From Clostridia bacterium (lineage in GTDB: Bacteria; Bacillota_A; Clostridia; Christensenellales; Borkfalkiaceae), in NCBI GenBank assembly GCA_017456945.1, contig JAFTIK010000016.1, forward strand, positions 1 to 27,284: a stretch of DNA of 27,284 nucleotides, written 5' to 3'. Of the stretch, positions 1 to 9,314 are shown in pieces. Under the pieces are notes generated by a model. The model had not been told where the DNA came from and ran no database searches. It worked only from the letters and a program-made list of their open reading frames with translations. Each line of letters begins with the position of its first letter. The stretch's first letter is position 1. The position numbers were made by a program, and so were the translations under genes.

Positions 1-2
1 CT

Positions 3-1385
3 AACCGTATGAGAGTTGTTCCTATTTCCGGTTGGAGTATTCCACAAAACAACTACAACAACGTTCACAACGCATTCCAAATTCTTCCTTACGAAAAATT
101 CTTAGAAGAACACCCAAGATGGTACACGACTTCGGATATTACCGAAATTAAAGAAGGTCAGTTATGTTTCTCAGCTCATACCAACTTGCTTGACCCTAAT
201 GCGGATATGACCGAATATAACGCTTTCGTTAATGAAATTGCAAACGTAATAAAACTTGGTCTTACTAAGAGCCAAGCAGATATCTTTACCATAAGCCAAA
301 GGGATAATAAAGGTTTCTGTAACTGCGACGATTGCAACGCTATATCTAACTACTACGGCGCTAAATCATCTTTGCTCGTTCTTCTTTGCAACAGATTGTC
401 AGATATGATGAACGAGTGGTTTGAAACCCCTGAAGGCGAACCGTATAAGAGAGATTTGAAAATTCTTTTCCTTGCTTATCAAGACGTTGAAGAAGCGCCT
501 GCCGTTTACAATTCTGAAACGGGTAAATACAAGGCTAATCACCCCGATATGGTGTGCAGACCTAACGTCGGCGTGCAAATGGCGTCGCTAAGCGTTTACA
601 ACACTTTTGATTTTAAGCACGAAGTAAACAAGGAAAGAAAGGAAAACATTTTGGCGTGGAGAGCGCTTACCAATAATTTTACCTTCTGGATTTACGACGT
701 TAACTTCCAAAACTATTTCGTTCCTTACGATAGTTTTATAATCAAAAAAGATTTCTATAAACTTTTAGCAGAATCTGGTACTATGGTACTAAACGACCAA
801 GGTCAGACCCAAAACATAGGCACTTGTACCGCGTGGGGCAACTTGAAAAGTTATCTTGAAACCAAACTTCGTTGGGATATCGACGTAGATTTAGTGGCTC
901 TTACCAAACGCTATTTTGAAGTATGTTACAAAACGGCTGCCGATACAATGTACAACGTTTACTTGCAATATAAAGCGCATGCGCACGATATAAAAATAAA
1001 GGCTAGCAAGGGCGCTTTCGGCGAAAAGATAGGCGAAGGTACTTTGGGCGACATCTTCGGTGGTTTGGAAAATTCTAAACTTTGGGAAAAGCCTATGCTT
1101 GAATCTTGGTTGGCGCAATTTAAGAAGGCTCTTACCGAATTAGACCAAATAAAAGAAAGCGACCCCAACGGCTACGCTTTAGCCTACAAGATGATTTGCG
1201 GGGAATTGATTTCACCTTTATATATGCTAGTTAAATTGCACGATACGGCTTATTCTAGCGACACGCTCGTTGCAATGAAAAAAGAGTTTAAGAATTACTG
1301 TGAAATATCTGGCATCGACTACTATATGGACTCTACTGCTTCGGGTGGCATACAAAATCTATATAAGGAGTTAGGGATTGAATAA
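3..1385 (+). CDS. DUF4838 domain protein, 5' partial
   Basis: The reading frame is open to the left edge, so the ATG at 9 is probably internal and the N-terminus lies outside the window. The visible 458 residues resemble the DUF4838 region of large glycan-associated proteins that often sit beside glycoside hydrolases. Visible marks are TISQRDNKGFCNCDDC (about residues 94-109 from the ATG at 9), with a C-x-C-x-x-C cluster typical of the family, and an aromatic-rich second half. Its stop overlaps the next start (TAATG, one base shared), indicating translational coupling. The exact reaction is unknown; a carbohydrate-active or glycan-binding role is inferred from family context and from the GH78 and GH20 genes downstream. 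Confidence 0.8.
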   Translation, partial: NRMRVVPISGWSIPQNNYNNVHNAFQILPYEKFLEEHPRWYTTSDITEIKEGQLCFSAHTNLLDPNADMTEYNAFVNEIANVIKLGLTKSQADIFTISQRDNKGFCNCDDCNAISNYYGAKSSLLVLLCNRLSDMMNEWFETPEGEPYKRDLKILFLAYQDVEEAPAVYNSETGKYKANHPDMVCRPNVGVQMASLSVYNTFDFKHEVNKERKENILAWRALTNNFTFWIYDVNFQNYFVPYDSFIIKKDFYKLLAESGTMVLNDQGQTQNIGTCTAWGNLKSYLETKLRWDIDVDLVALTKRYFEVCYKTAADTMYNVYLQYKAHAHDIKIKASKGAFGEKIGEGTLGDIFGGLENSKLWEKPMLESWLAQFKKALTELDQIKESDPNGYALAYKMICGELISPLYMLVKLHDTAYSSDTLVAMKKEFKNYCEISGIDYYMDSTASGGIQNLYKELGIE

Positions 1386-4321
1386 TGGTTAAGAAAATTT
1401 TCAGACTTAAAAACTTATTGATTTTAGTGTTGGCGTTTGTTTCTGCGCTATCATTTACGGCTTGCGCGGAAAAGCCATCAAATAATAATCCCCCCGAAAC
1501 GGGCGATACGCTTACGGTTAATCAGGCGGTAATAACCTTAAAACCGTACGAAACTTTCGATATTATCGCTACTTACACGGGCGAAGAAAGCCTTTCTTGG
1601 GCTACAGACACGCCGTCGGTAGCAACCGTAGATAACGGCAGGGTAACGGCAGTTTCGGTAGGGAAAGCCGTTATAACGGTAACTGCGGGAAAGTTAAGCA
1701 AGAAATGTTACGTTACCGTAGAATCTAATAACGAAGTTCCTACTCTAGTTGTAAGCAATGCGGATGACGGTGTTGTAAAACTTAACGTTAGCGACCTTTA
1801 CACCTTAAACGCAATTGTAAAGTTCTCTAACCAAACGGTTGAAGCAACTCTTAACTTTGCATCTTCTAATGAAGAAATAGTTAGTGTTGATAAAAACGGT
1901 AAACTCACGGCTAACGCCGTTGGTGAAGCGTATATCTTTATAACGGGCGCTTGGCGTGAATTTGACGGGGAAGATATCAACACGTCTGTTAAGGTGATAG
2001 TAAAAGAACAAGTTTCTTTTAGCCTAAAGGCGTCGGCTTCCGAAATTTACGCAGTTAGCGAACTAGATGGCGAAACGCTTGTTAACGCTAGCACGGTAGT
2101 TCCTACGCTTACCATTAACGGTCAGTCGATAACCGACGGCTTTACTTTTGCAAGTTCAAATTTAACAATTGCTACCATTGATGAAAATGGTGTGGTAACT
2201 GGCAAAAAGGTTGGCGAAACGGAAATTACTTGCTATTACCAACACGGCGAACAAACTTTGTTTGCAAAATATACTATTAAAGTATTGCCGATAATTAAAG
2301 ATAAGGTGTTAGAACAGAGAATTACGGTAGAACTTTCTACTTCGCCTACGACGGAAATTTTTAGCCAAGTATTCGGCAATAGTCAAATCGTTAGTATTAA
2401 AGACGTTACGGATACTGAGTTTGCAATCGGCTTACAAGACGGCGCAATCGTTAACGACCAAACGCTTGTAACGGGCGAACGTAAGTGGGAAATTCATACC
2501 GACGCTTTCGCTTATAGGTTGGAACTTTTGATCGTAGATTACGTAATTACTACGGCAGAGCAAATTAAGACTATATTCCCAAGTATTCAACGCGACGCGT
2601 ATATAGTTCTCGGTAACAATATAAACAACGTGGGCGATTATTCGGGTTGGAATACCTTTGCTGGTACTCTCGACGGGCAAGGCTACGTAATTTCAGATAT
2701 CAATATTAAAGATCGTGGGTTGTTCGGTTTGTTAACGGCAGGCGCAACCATTAAGAACTTGGGTATTTCTAACGTAACCTTAAGCGGAACTTCGGGTGTG
2801 TTCGGTGTCCAAGCCGATAGCGCAACTATAGATAACGTTTCCGTTTGGATAACGGGTGTAACCCCGACGGATACCATACCTTGCGGTGGTTTGGTTTTCC
2901 AAGTCGGTGGAACGCTTAACGTTAGAAACACTTTGGTTTACGCTATGGGTGTTGAAGGGGTTAACTTCGGCGCAGTAGTCGGCGCTTGGTGGTCAGGCAC
3001 GTGCGAAATCGTAAACAGTTATTTTATAACCGACGGCACGCCTTTCGGCAAAGTGTATAAAACTAGTGGTGTTCCTAACGAAAACGAAAAAGGTGTTGCA
3101 GAAAACGCCAAAGGTAGTTGGAATTACGTTTTCCAAAGCAAGCAAGCGTTTGAAAGCGCACTCGCTAGTGGCAACGGCGTTAACTTGAACGGCTTTGACG
3201 GGGAATTGTGGAATTTATCTACGACTACTATGCCCGTGTTTAAGAACGATATAGGTTTTTCTTCTATTTTAAGCGAGCAGGTTAAGGGCGCAAAGAGTGG
3301 CGGGGAATTGTTCTTCTTTAGTAAGAACGTAACCACCCCGACGGGTTACGGTAACGCATACGTGGTTGACGGAAAGTATAACTTTACGTTGCCCGAAGGC
3401 GTTAAAGGCGACCTAACCGCGTTGTATTTGGGCTCTACCGAAATTAAAGGGTTTGGATATTTGGTAGCAACAAGAACGGTTAAAATTCCCACTAATTCTG
3501 TTGCCGATATAGTGTCTGGGCAAAACAGTCTTTTGATAATTACTAATTTAGGCTCGTATAGCGGAACGGTAACGGTTGCAGACTACGTAATTTACGATAG
3601 CGCAGACGTTAATTCGGTATTAAATAGCGTTACTAACGAATATATCGTGTTAGATAGAAATATCGTTTGGGGTAACCAAACTAACTTTACTAGAACGGCA
3701 ACCAACTATAACGGTACGTTTGACGGCAAGGGATATTATATCAAGGATATGAAACTTAGTAAGAGTTTGTTTAGCACCTTGCAACCTGGCGCTATTATAA
3801 GAAACCTTGCACTTATAGAAGTTTCTAACTTTGCGTATAACGGTGGAACGATAGCCGGCGATATTTCAAGAGATATTCTCGTAGAGAACGTTTTAATCAC
3901 GGTATCGGTAAGCGGTGGCTCGTTCGGTATGTTCGGTAGGCTTGCAGTAACGGGCGCGCCCGTAACTATTAAGAATTCGATTATTGCTTTTGAATATCAA
4001 AATGCAACCATTGCAAACTATTATAAAGCAGGCGTTGAACTAGTAATGGAAAACAGCTATATAGTAAGTTCTAAATTGCCGTTCAATAGCGATTTGGGCG
4101 AAGAAGATACTAAAAACGTTTACGACACGGCGAAGAACGCAACGTATTCTGACGTTAAAGGAATGTTGACAGCAAGCAACAACTTGCAAGGCTTTAGTTC
4201 CTTGTTTACGGCAGATAGTCGCAACAATTTATATTATAACGGTGTGTTAGCAATAGTAGGCTCGGGCGATATTTATTCTGAAGATATAGAGTGGATACCG
4301 GAAACCGAACTTAACAACTGA
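1385..4321 (+). CDS. Large Ig-like (Big_2) surface lipoprotein with beta-helix-like modules
   Basis: A 978-residue predicted lipoprotein. Residues 1-26 form a lipoprotein signal peptide ending in the lipobox-like FTAC, so Cys27 would be lipidated and the protein anchored on the outer face of the membrane. Three Big_2-like Ig domains follow (about 43-112, 118-208 and 211-300), with signatures such as SVATVDNGRVTAVSVG and IATIDENGVVTGKKVG. The rest holds two copies of a GLUG/beta-helix-like module (about 388-492 and 735-841), marked by IVLG/D-x-N-I, G-T-x-D-G-x-G-Y and I-x-N-L, joined by a linker module with TTPTGYGNAY (about 635-735). The same modules recur in the protein at 4543. AAGGAG at 1365-1370 precedes the coupled start. 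A role in adhesion or glycan binding is inferred; no catalytic motif was seen. Confidence 0.85.
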   Translation: MVKKIFRLKNLLILVLAFVSALSFTACAEKPSNNNPPETGDTLTVNQAVITLKPYETFDIIATYTGEESLSWATDTPSVATVDNGRVTAVSVGKAVITVTAGKLSKKCYVTVESNNEVPTLVVSNADDGVVKLNVSDLYTLNAIVKFSNQTVEATLNFASSNEEIVSVDKNGKLTANAVGEAYIFITGAWREFDGEDINTSVKVIVKEQVSFSLKASASEIYAVSELDGETLVNASTVVPTLTINGQSITDGFTFASSNLTIATIDENGVVTGKKVGETEITCYYQHGEQTLFAKYTIKVLPIIKDKVLEQRITVELSTSPTTEIFSQVFGNSQIVSIKDVTDTEFAIGLQDGAIVNDQTLVTGERKWEIHTDAFAYRLELLIVDYVITTAEQIKTIFPSIQRDAYIVLGNNINNVGDYSGWNTFAGTLDGQGYVISDINIKDRGLFGLLTAGATIKNLGISNVTLSGTSGVFGVQADSATIDNVSVWITGVTPTDTIPCGGLVFQVGGTLNVRNTLVYAMGVEGVNFGAVVGAWWSGTCEIVNSYFITDGTPFGKVYKTSGVPNENEKGVAENAKGSWNYVFQSKQAFESALASGNGVNLNGFDGELWNLSTTTMPVFKNDIGFSSILSEQVKGAKSGGELFFFSKNVTTPTGYGNAYVVDGKYNFTLPEGVKGDLTALYLGSTEIKGFGYLVATRTVKIPTNSVADIVSGQNSLLIITNLGSYSGTVTVADYVIYDSADVNSVLNSVTNEYIVLDRNIVWGNQTNFTRTATNYNGTFDGKGYYIKDMKLSKSLFSTLQPGAIIRNLALIEVSNFAYNGGTIAGDISRDILVENVLITVSVSGGSFGMFGRLAVTGAPVTIKNSIIAFEYQNATIANYYKAGVELVMENSYIVSSKLPFNSDLGEEDTKNVYDTAKNATYSDVKGMLTASNNLQGFSSLFTADSRNNLYYNGVLAIVGSGDIYSEDIEWIPETELNN

Positions 4322-4325
4322 AACA

Positions 4326-4366
4326 ACCGATAAAATCGGTAAAAAATAAATAACCACTTATAGTGG
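4326..4366 (+). other. Two short inverted repeats upstream of the small-ORF ribosome binding site
   Basis: ACCGAT/ATCGGT with a 3-nt centre (4326-4340) and CCACT/AGTGG with a 3-nt centre (4354-4366) lie between the lipoprotein stop and the AGGAGG at 4371-4376. Neither has a U-tract on the + strand, so they are not convincing terminators. They may be small stem-loops in the mRNA. Confidence 0.35.
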
Positions 4367-4382
4367 AAAAAGGAGGATAAAA

Positions 4383-4541
4383 ATGGCACAACGTGAAGTG
4401 AAAAGAAACTTGCCTTACGAGACTCCAAATTGTATCTTTTGTACTTTGAACACCAAGGACGTCCTTACTTCGTCGGTAGATTTACATTCTAACGACATTG
4501 AAAACTGGGCATCCGAAGAATCTTTGAGGGGGGGCATTTAA
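4383..4541 (+). CDS. Small 52-residue protein with CxxC and DVLTSS motif
   Basis: This short frame has an excellent ribosome binding site, AGGAGG at 4371-4376, six bases before ATG. It encodes 52 residues and ends one base before the ATG of the next surface-protein gene. Visible features are YETP at 12-15, a C-x-x-C pair (Cys17, Cys20), DVLTSS at 26-31 and an acidic, glycine-ending tail. It has no signal peptide or membrane segment. From memory, short proteins with a Y-E-x-P start and a D-V-x-T-S-S core are common beside surface-protein genes in gut Clostridia, but no function is known to me. A peptide precursor or a small partner of the neighbouring surface proteins is possible; this is inference. 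Confidence 0.72.
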   Translation: MAQREVKRNLPYETPNCIFCTLNTKDVLTSSVDLHSNDIENWASEESLRGGI

Positions 4542-4542
4542 A

Positions 4543-7359
4543 ATGGCTAAAACGAGAAACAGATTATTAGTCGTACTATCAGTATTAATGGCTTTTGCGT
4601 TTATGTTCGGCATTTTCGGATTTAGAACTGCAAAGGCAGACTCGGCAAGTATGGTAACGTCCTTTACGATGAGCGAAAGTCAAAGCGTAAGGGTTGACGA
4701 CCATAAAGGTATGAGATTTTACGCTGTATTATCTAACACCGATTACCAAAACTTGTTCGGTAGCGAAAGCAACTATGAAGACGTAGAATTCGGTTATTTC
4801 ATTATGCCCGCTTACTACGAAGAAATTTTGGGCGACATCAACGAAGAGTCAACCTTTGGCGACCAAGCAGTTTACACTTGGGAAGGTAAAGAAGGCGCAG
4901 GCACTTATACGGTAATTCATAACGTAGGCGCTTACCCCGTACTTGATACCCAAGGCGAAATAAGCCAAGGCAACTACTTGATTAAAGGCTCGGTAGTAAA
5001 TATGTATCCGCAAAACCTTGCAACTAAATATACTGCAAGAATGTACGTTAAGGCTACTAACAAAACTACCCAAGCAACCGAATATCAGTTTGCCACCAAG
5101 GCGAAAACTACTGCGTCTATGATAGACGTTGCTATTAAAGCCTTAGATGCAGGCGTTCAAGACGATTCGTTGCAAGGCTATATCGATAGTTATAACGCTT
5201 GGCACACCACCGAAAAGGGCTCTGCGCCTACGTTTACTTACACCGTAAACTACGTTTCGGGTGGGGAAATCGTTAAGTCGGTAGTTTCCGAACAAAGTTA
5301 CGCTATCAATACCCCCGTTAGCATTACTGCAACTGCTCCTGAAGGATATCTTTTAGACCAAGCAATGGCAGATTCTAACGTGTTGAGCGGTAAAATCTTT
5401 GCAGATAATAGCCTTGTTCTTACCGTTTACGTAACCAACTTAACCGAAGAAACTATGGAAGGCTCGCTCTATAATAAAGAACTTTATTATTTCGATAAGT
5501 CTTCTGCAGAAGATGCAAGCGTAGTTCTTCCTAAGGCAATCGGAAAGGTTAGCGCGCTCGCAATCGGCGGAACGGTTATCGATAGCGCAAACTTCTCTTA
5601 CGAAGATGCAACTAAAACGCTTACCGTAAAAGCAGATGCTATTAGCGCTCTTGCTACGGGCGACGTTGATATGGTTATCACTGGCGCAACTGCAATCTAC
5701 ACGGCAAAAGTTACCGTTGCAGACGTCGTTCTTAAAACTGCTCAAGATATTCTTGATAAAGTTTCTGATAAAAAGATAACGGGTTACTACGTATTAGGTA
5801 ACGATATTGAAAACGTTACGGGGCATACTGCTGGTTACGGTACGGGCGTATTAAGTGGTGTTTTAGATGGTAAAGGCTTTGCAATTAAAAACTTGACTAT
5901 GGAAAGTAACGCTCGTGGTTTATTTGATAGAATTGATTCTACGGGTATTATTAGAAATATAGGTCTTATTAACTTTACTCACAAAATGGCTGAAACGGCT
6001 TTCCTTGTAAATGAAAATAGAGGTACTGTTCAAAACGTATTCGCTTCAGGCGTAAATGCAGGTCGTGGTGGTCTTGTAAATACAAACTACGCTACTGCAA
6101 AATTGATTAACGTTATAGCAAATATTTCAGGAACGAGCGATTATGCTTTGGTAAACGCTTTCATTTATAGCCATGATGAAGGCGCTGTTGCAAGCGACTT
6201 GTATGCAATCTCTAACTACGCATCACTTCTTCCTGGTGTAACCGAAGGTAACTTTGCTACTACTAAAGCATTCTTTGAATACTTTAAGAATGGTTTACCT
6301 GCTACTTTTGATAAGCAATTGTGGTCTTTTGATAATAGTGGTAACCTTTGTTTTGGTGATGAAATTGCTATCTATAACACTAAAGATTTAGTTGGCGCTA
6401 AAAACTTTGGCGAATTGTTCTACTTCAGTAAAGACGTTACAACGCCTACGGGTTATGCAAACGAATACGTAAAAGACGGGTTCTATAATATAGCAATACC
6501 CGAAAACTTTACCGAAACTAAGATTGATACGCTTACTATAGGCACTACCGAAGTAACCGGCTTTATCTATGCAGATAAGGTGTTAAAAGTTCCCACAAGC
6601 GCAATATCTTCTGTTGCTAACGGCGAAATCAAACTTGTAATTGTTTCAGGCGCAAGTTCGTATCAAGCAACTGCAACCGTTGCGGATAGCGTATTATACG
6701 ACATGTCAGACGTTTGTAACGTATTGCCTACCGCAACGTCTATATCAAGTGGCAAATTAATAGTGTTGGATCGTAATATCAACTGGGATACTACAACGAT
6801 ATATAAAAATACAACAACGCATATGTACGCTACTTTAGACGGTAAAGGTTATTCTATAATAGGGTTAAAGGTTGATCCATATTTGTGGAGAACGTTGCAA
6901 AGTGGTACAGTAATTAAAAATATAGGTTTCTTAAATACTATTTATCATGCGTCCGCAGGCTTGTTTGCAGGTGAAATTGGATCAATAACTATTGATAACG
7001 TTGCTGTTTCTATTGCGGCAGGTGCTTGTTCGGGTTATGTAAATAGTATGACTCACAACATAACGTTAAGAGATTCTATTATGGTATGTAATAGTAGTAG
7101 TTATGGTATTGCTAAAACATATACAAACACAAGAACCCTTACGGTTGATAATAGTTTCTGTGTGACTAATACGGATGCTTTTAAGACGGTTGGAAACGTT
7201 GAAGATACAATTTACGTTAACGCAAAAGCAACTGTTTGTGCAGACATTGCAACTCTTAAGACTAAGAGTGAAAACTTAAAGAACTTCGATAGCGATTACT
7301 GGACTATCGATGCTAGCGGAAACATCTGTTTCGGTGGCGAAATTGTTGTTAAAGCATAA
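4543..7359 (+). CDS. Large secreted surface protein with repeated beta-helix-like modules
   Basis: A 938-residue protein with a Sec signal peptide (basic start, hydrophobic core, cleavage probably after AKA at residue 32). The N-terminal domain (about 34-225, with GMRFYAVLSN and FGYFIMPA) is of unknown function. A bacterial-repeat-like segment follows (about 231-298), then two GLUG/beta-helix-like modules (about 308-530 and 618-840) homologous to the lipoprotein at 1385, sharing for example ELF-F-SK-VTTPTGY and TVADxVxYD. There is no lipobox, LPxTG or C-terminal membrane anchor, so it is either released or held by a partner. A G-rich ribosome binding site lies at 4526-4533 inside the end of the small ORF. 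The function is probably adhesive or glycan-binding. Confidence 0.85.
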   Translation: MAKTRNRLLVVLSVLMAFAFMFGIFGFRTAKADSASMVTSFTMSESQSVRVDDHKGMRFYAVLSNTDYQNLFGSESNYEDVEFGYFIMPAYYEEILGDINEESTFGDQAVYTWEGKEGAGTYTVIHNVGAYPVLDTQGEISQGNYLIKGSVVNMYPQNLATKYTARMYVKATNKTTQATEYQFATKAKTTASMIDVAIKALDAGVQDDSLQGYIDSYNAWHTTEKGSAPTFTYTVNYVSGGEIVKSVVSEQSYAINTPVSITATAPEGYLLDQAMADSNVLSGKIFADNSLVLTVYVTNLTEETMEGSLYNKELYYFDKSSAEDASVVLPKAIGKVSALAIGGTVIDSANFSYEDATKTLTVKADAISALATGDVDMVITGATAIYTAKVTVADVVLKTAQDILDKVSDKKITGYYVLGNDIENVTGHTAGYGTGVLSGVLDGKGFAIKNLTMESNARGLFDRIDSTGIIRNIGLINFTHKMAETAFLVNENRGTVQNVFASGVNAGRGGLVNTNYATAKLINVIANISGTSDYALVNAFIYSHDEGAVASDLYAISNYASLLPGVTEGNFATTKAFFEYFKNGLPATFDKQLWSFDNSGNLCFGDEIAIYNTKDLVGAKNFGELFYFSKDVTTPTGYANEYVKDGFYNIAIPENFTETKIDTLTIGTTEVTGFIYADKVLKVPTSAISSVANGEIKLVIVSGASSYQATATVADSVLYDMSDVCNVLPTATSISSGKLIVLDRNINWDTTTIYKNTTTHMYATLDGKGYSIIGLKVDPYLWRTLQSGTVIKNIGFLNTIYHASAGLFAGEIGSITIDNVAVSIAAGACSGYVNSMTHNITLRDSIMVCNSSSYGIAKTYTNTRTLTVDNSFCVTNTDAFKTVGNVEDTIYVNAKATVCADIATLKTKSENLKNFDSDYWTIDASGNICFGGEIVVKA

Positions 7360-7373
7360 TTAAAAAAACAGGG

Positions 7374-7402
7374 AATAGGCGTCGTTTTAGGCGACGCCTA
7401 TT
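7374..7402. other. Perfect 11-bp hairpin between surface protein and GH78 genes
   Basis: AATAGGCGTCG (7374-7384) and CGACGCCTATT (7392-7402) are perfectly complementary around a 7-nt loop. On the + strand no U-tract follows, so it is a poor intrinsic terminator in the direction of the operon. An A-run at 7362-7368 gives a U-run on the opposite strand. It could be an mRNA-stabilising or processing hairpin that sets differential expression, or a weak terminator. Confidence 0.6.
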
Positions 7403-7429
7403 AGCCCTATTAAAAAGGAAAAATTTACA

Positions 7430-9307
7430 ATGCTAAAAAATGCTAAATGGATTTGGAATTCAACTGAATATATTAACGACGAATACGTGGATTTTATTTC
7501 CGAATTTGAACTTGAAGATTTAAGCGGGATAAATATGGATATTTCCGTTGACGGTATGTTTGCAATATACGTTAACGGCGCTCTTTCTGGGTTTGGCGAA
7601 TGTTCTGACGACGAAAGGCATAAACTTTACGATACTTTCCGTTTGGATGAGTTTGTAAAAAAGGGAAAAAACCAACTTTTAATTACCGTATGGCATCACG
7701 GCGAAACTTGCGCAACCTACAAAAAGGAAAAAGCAGGGTGCATTTTTAGCGTTACGCAATCGGGGAAAGAACTTGTCGTTAGCGACGAGAAGGTGCTTTC
7801 TCGCATAAATTATAATTTTAAAAACGGTTATTGCAAGTATATAACGGGGCAGGTAGGTTTAAGTTTTTATTACGATAATACTATAAATCCCGATACCCCC
7901 TTTACTAAAAGCGCGCTTATAGATAAAACTATGAGCATAGAGAAAAGGGGTATAGAAAACCTTGTTCTCGGCGAGCGCGCTGATAGCGCTGTTACCGTGT
8001 GTGACGGCGTTGTAACCGTAGATATGAAACAGGAAACAGTCGGATTTTTAGAACTTGATTTTACTAGCGAGCAAGATCAAGAAATACTTTTTAGTTACGG
8101 CGAACACTTGGATAAAAACGGAAAGGTTACCCGTATAATGGCCATAAGGGATTTTAGCGTAGAGTTTAAGGCGAAGAAAGGGCAAAATAAGTTTATAAAC
8201 CCCTTAAGACGTCTTGCTGGGCGTTATATCCAGTTTGAAATTAAATCGCCCGTAAAGATAAATTACGTGGGGTTAAGGGCGGTTAATTACCCCGTGACAA
8301 AAATTAGCCGTACGTTTGAAAATCCGTTACATAATAAAATTTACGACGTTGCGGTTTATACCTTGCAATGTTGCATGCACGCCCATTACGAAGACTGTCC
8401 GTGGCGTGAACAGGCGCTTTACGCCTTAGATAGCAGAAACCAAATGCTTTGTGGTTACGTTGCGTTTAACGAATTTAAGTTTGCGCGCCACAGTTTGATT
8501 TTGTTATCTCGCTCTTATGTAGAAGATTTGCAAGTATTAAACCTTACTTATCCTAGAGATTCTGTGTTGCCGATACCTTTCTTTAGTTTGGTTTACGTTA
8601 TACAGGTTTACGAGTACGTTAAACACAGTAACGATTTTACTTTGTACGAGCAGGTTAAGCCGGTTATAGAAGGCATTATGGCGGGCTTTACTAGTCGCAA
8701 ACAAGAAAACGGGCTTATCGCTAAGCTGCCTTACCCGTTTTGGAATTTTTACGAGTGGACAAATGGTAACGACAACGAAATGGATATATGCAGAACGCAG
8801 AGCGACCCTTACGTTGAAACTTTCGACCTTATTCTAAACGCTATGTACGTTTACGCCTACCGTTTTTACGACTTGTTAAACGGAACTAAAACCGACCTTA
8901 CGGCGCAGAAAAAGGCTATTTACGATAAGTTCTACGATAAGGATAAGGGTTTGTTTAAGAATAACGAGCTTGGCGAAAATTATTCGGTTTTGGGCAACGT
9001 TATGGCCGTGCTTGCAGGGGTTGGGGATAAATCGGTAATGAATAGGGTTGTCGAAAGGCGTTCTGAACTTGTAGATATTTCCCTTTCAATGAACGGATTT
9101 TTCTATCAAGCCTTAATGGATACCGACCAAGGCTATAAAAATTATATAGTAAAAGATATCGAAGAAAAGTATGGGTATATGCTGAAAAACGGGGCTACTA
9201 CTTTTTGGGAAACTATCGGGGGCTCTGCCGATTTCGACGGGGCTGGTAGTCTTTGTCACGGTTGGAGCGCTTTGCCCGTTTACTGGCTTACTGAACTTGT
9301 AAAATAG
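7430..9307 (+). CDS. GH78-type alpha-L-rhamnosidase-like glycoside hydrolase
   Basis: 625 residues. An N-terminal beta-sandwich region (about 1-110, KWIWNS and AIYVNG) and a second sandwich (about 170-285) precede an (alpha/alpha)6 catalytic domain (about 295-625). The catalytic signature EDCPWREQ lies at 321-328, placing Glu327 as the likely general acid, and TTFWE at 590-594 places Glu594 as the likely general base. The C-terminal CHGWSALPVYWL is typical of the family. GH78 enzymes release terminal alpha-L-rhamnose, but relatives differ in substrate, so the sugar is not certain. It has no signal peptide and is predicted cytoplasmic, acting on imported oligosaccharides. AAGGA at 7414-7418 precedes the start. 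Seven bases separate it from the GH20 gene. Confidence 0.85.
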   Translation: MLKNAKWIWNSTEYINDEYVDFISEFELEDLSGINMDISVDGMFAIYVNGALSGFGECSDDERHKLYDTFRLDEFVKKGKNQLLITVWHHGETCATYKKEKAGCIFSVTQSGKELVVSDEKVLSRINYNFKNGYCKYITGQVGLSFYYDNTINPDTPFTKSALIDKTMSIEKRGIENLVLGERADSAVTVCDGVVTVDMKQETVGFLELDFTSEQDQEILFSYGEHLDKNGKVTRIMAIRDFSVEFKAKKGQNKFINPLRRLAGRYIQFEIKSPVKINYVGLRAVNYPVTKISRTFENPLHNKIYDVAVYTLQCCMHAHYEDCPWREQALYALDSRNQMLCGYVAFNEFKFARHSLILLSRSYVEDLQVLNLTYPRDSVLPIPFFSLVYVIQVYEYVKHSNDFTLYEQVKPVIEGIMAGFTSRKQENGLIAKLPYPFWNFYEWTNGNDNEMDICRTQSDPYVETFDLILNAMYVYAYRFYDLLNGTKTDLTAQKKAIYDKFYDKDKGLFKNNELGENYSVLGNVMAVLAGVGDKSVMNRVVERRSELVDISLSMNGFFYQALMDTDQGYKNYIVKDIEEKYGYMLKNGATTFWETIGGSADFDGAGSLCHGWSALPVYWLTELVK

Positions 9308-9314
9308 GTTAGAT

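Noticed and set aside
5440..5745. 101-residue minus-strand frame inside the secreted surface protein
   Set aside because: It is a shadow of a well-supported secreted protein gene, with no ribosome binding site or domain.
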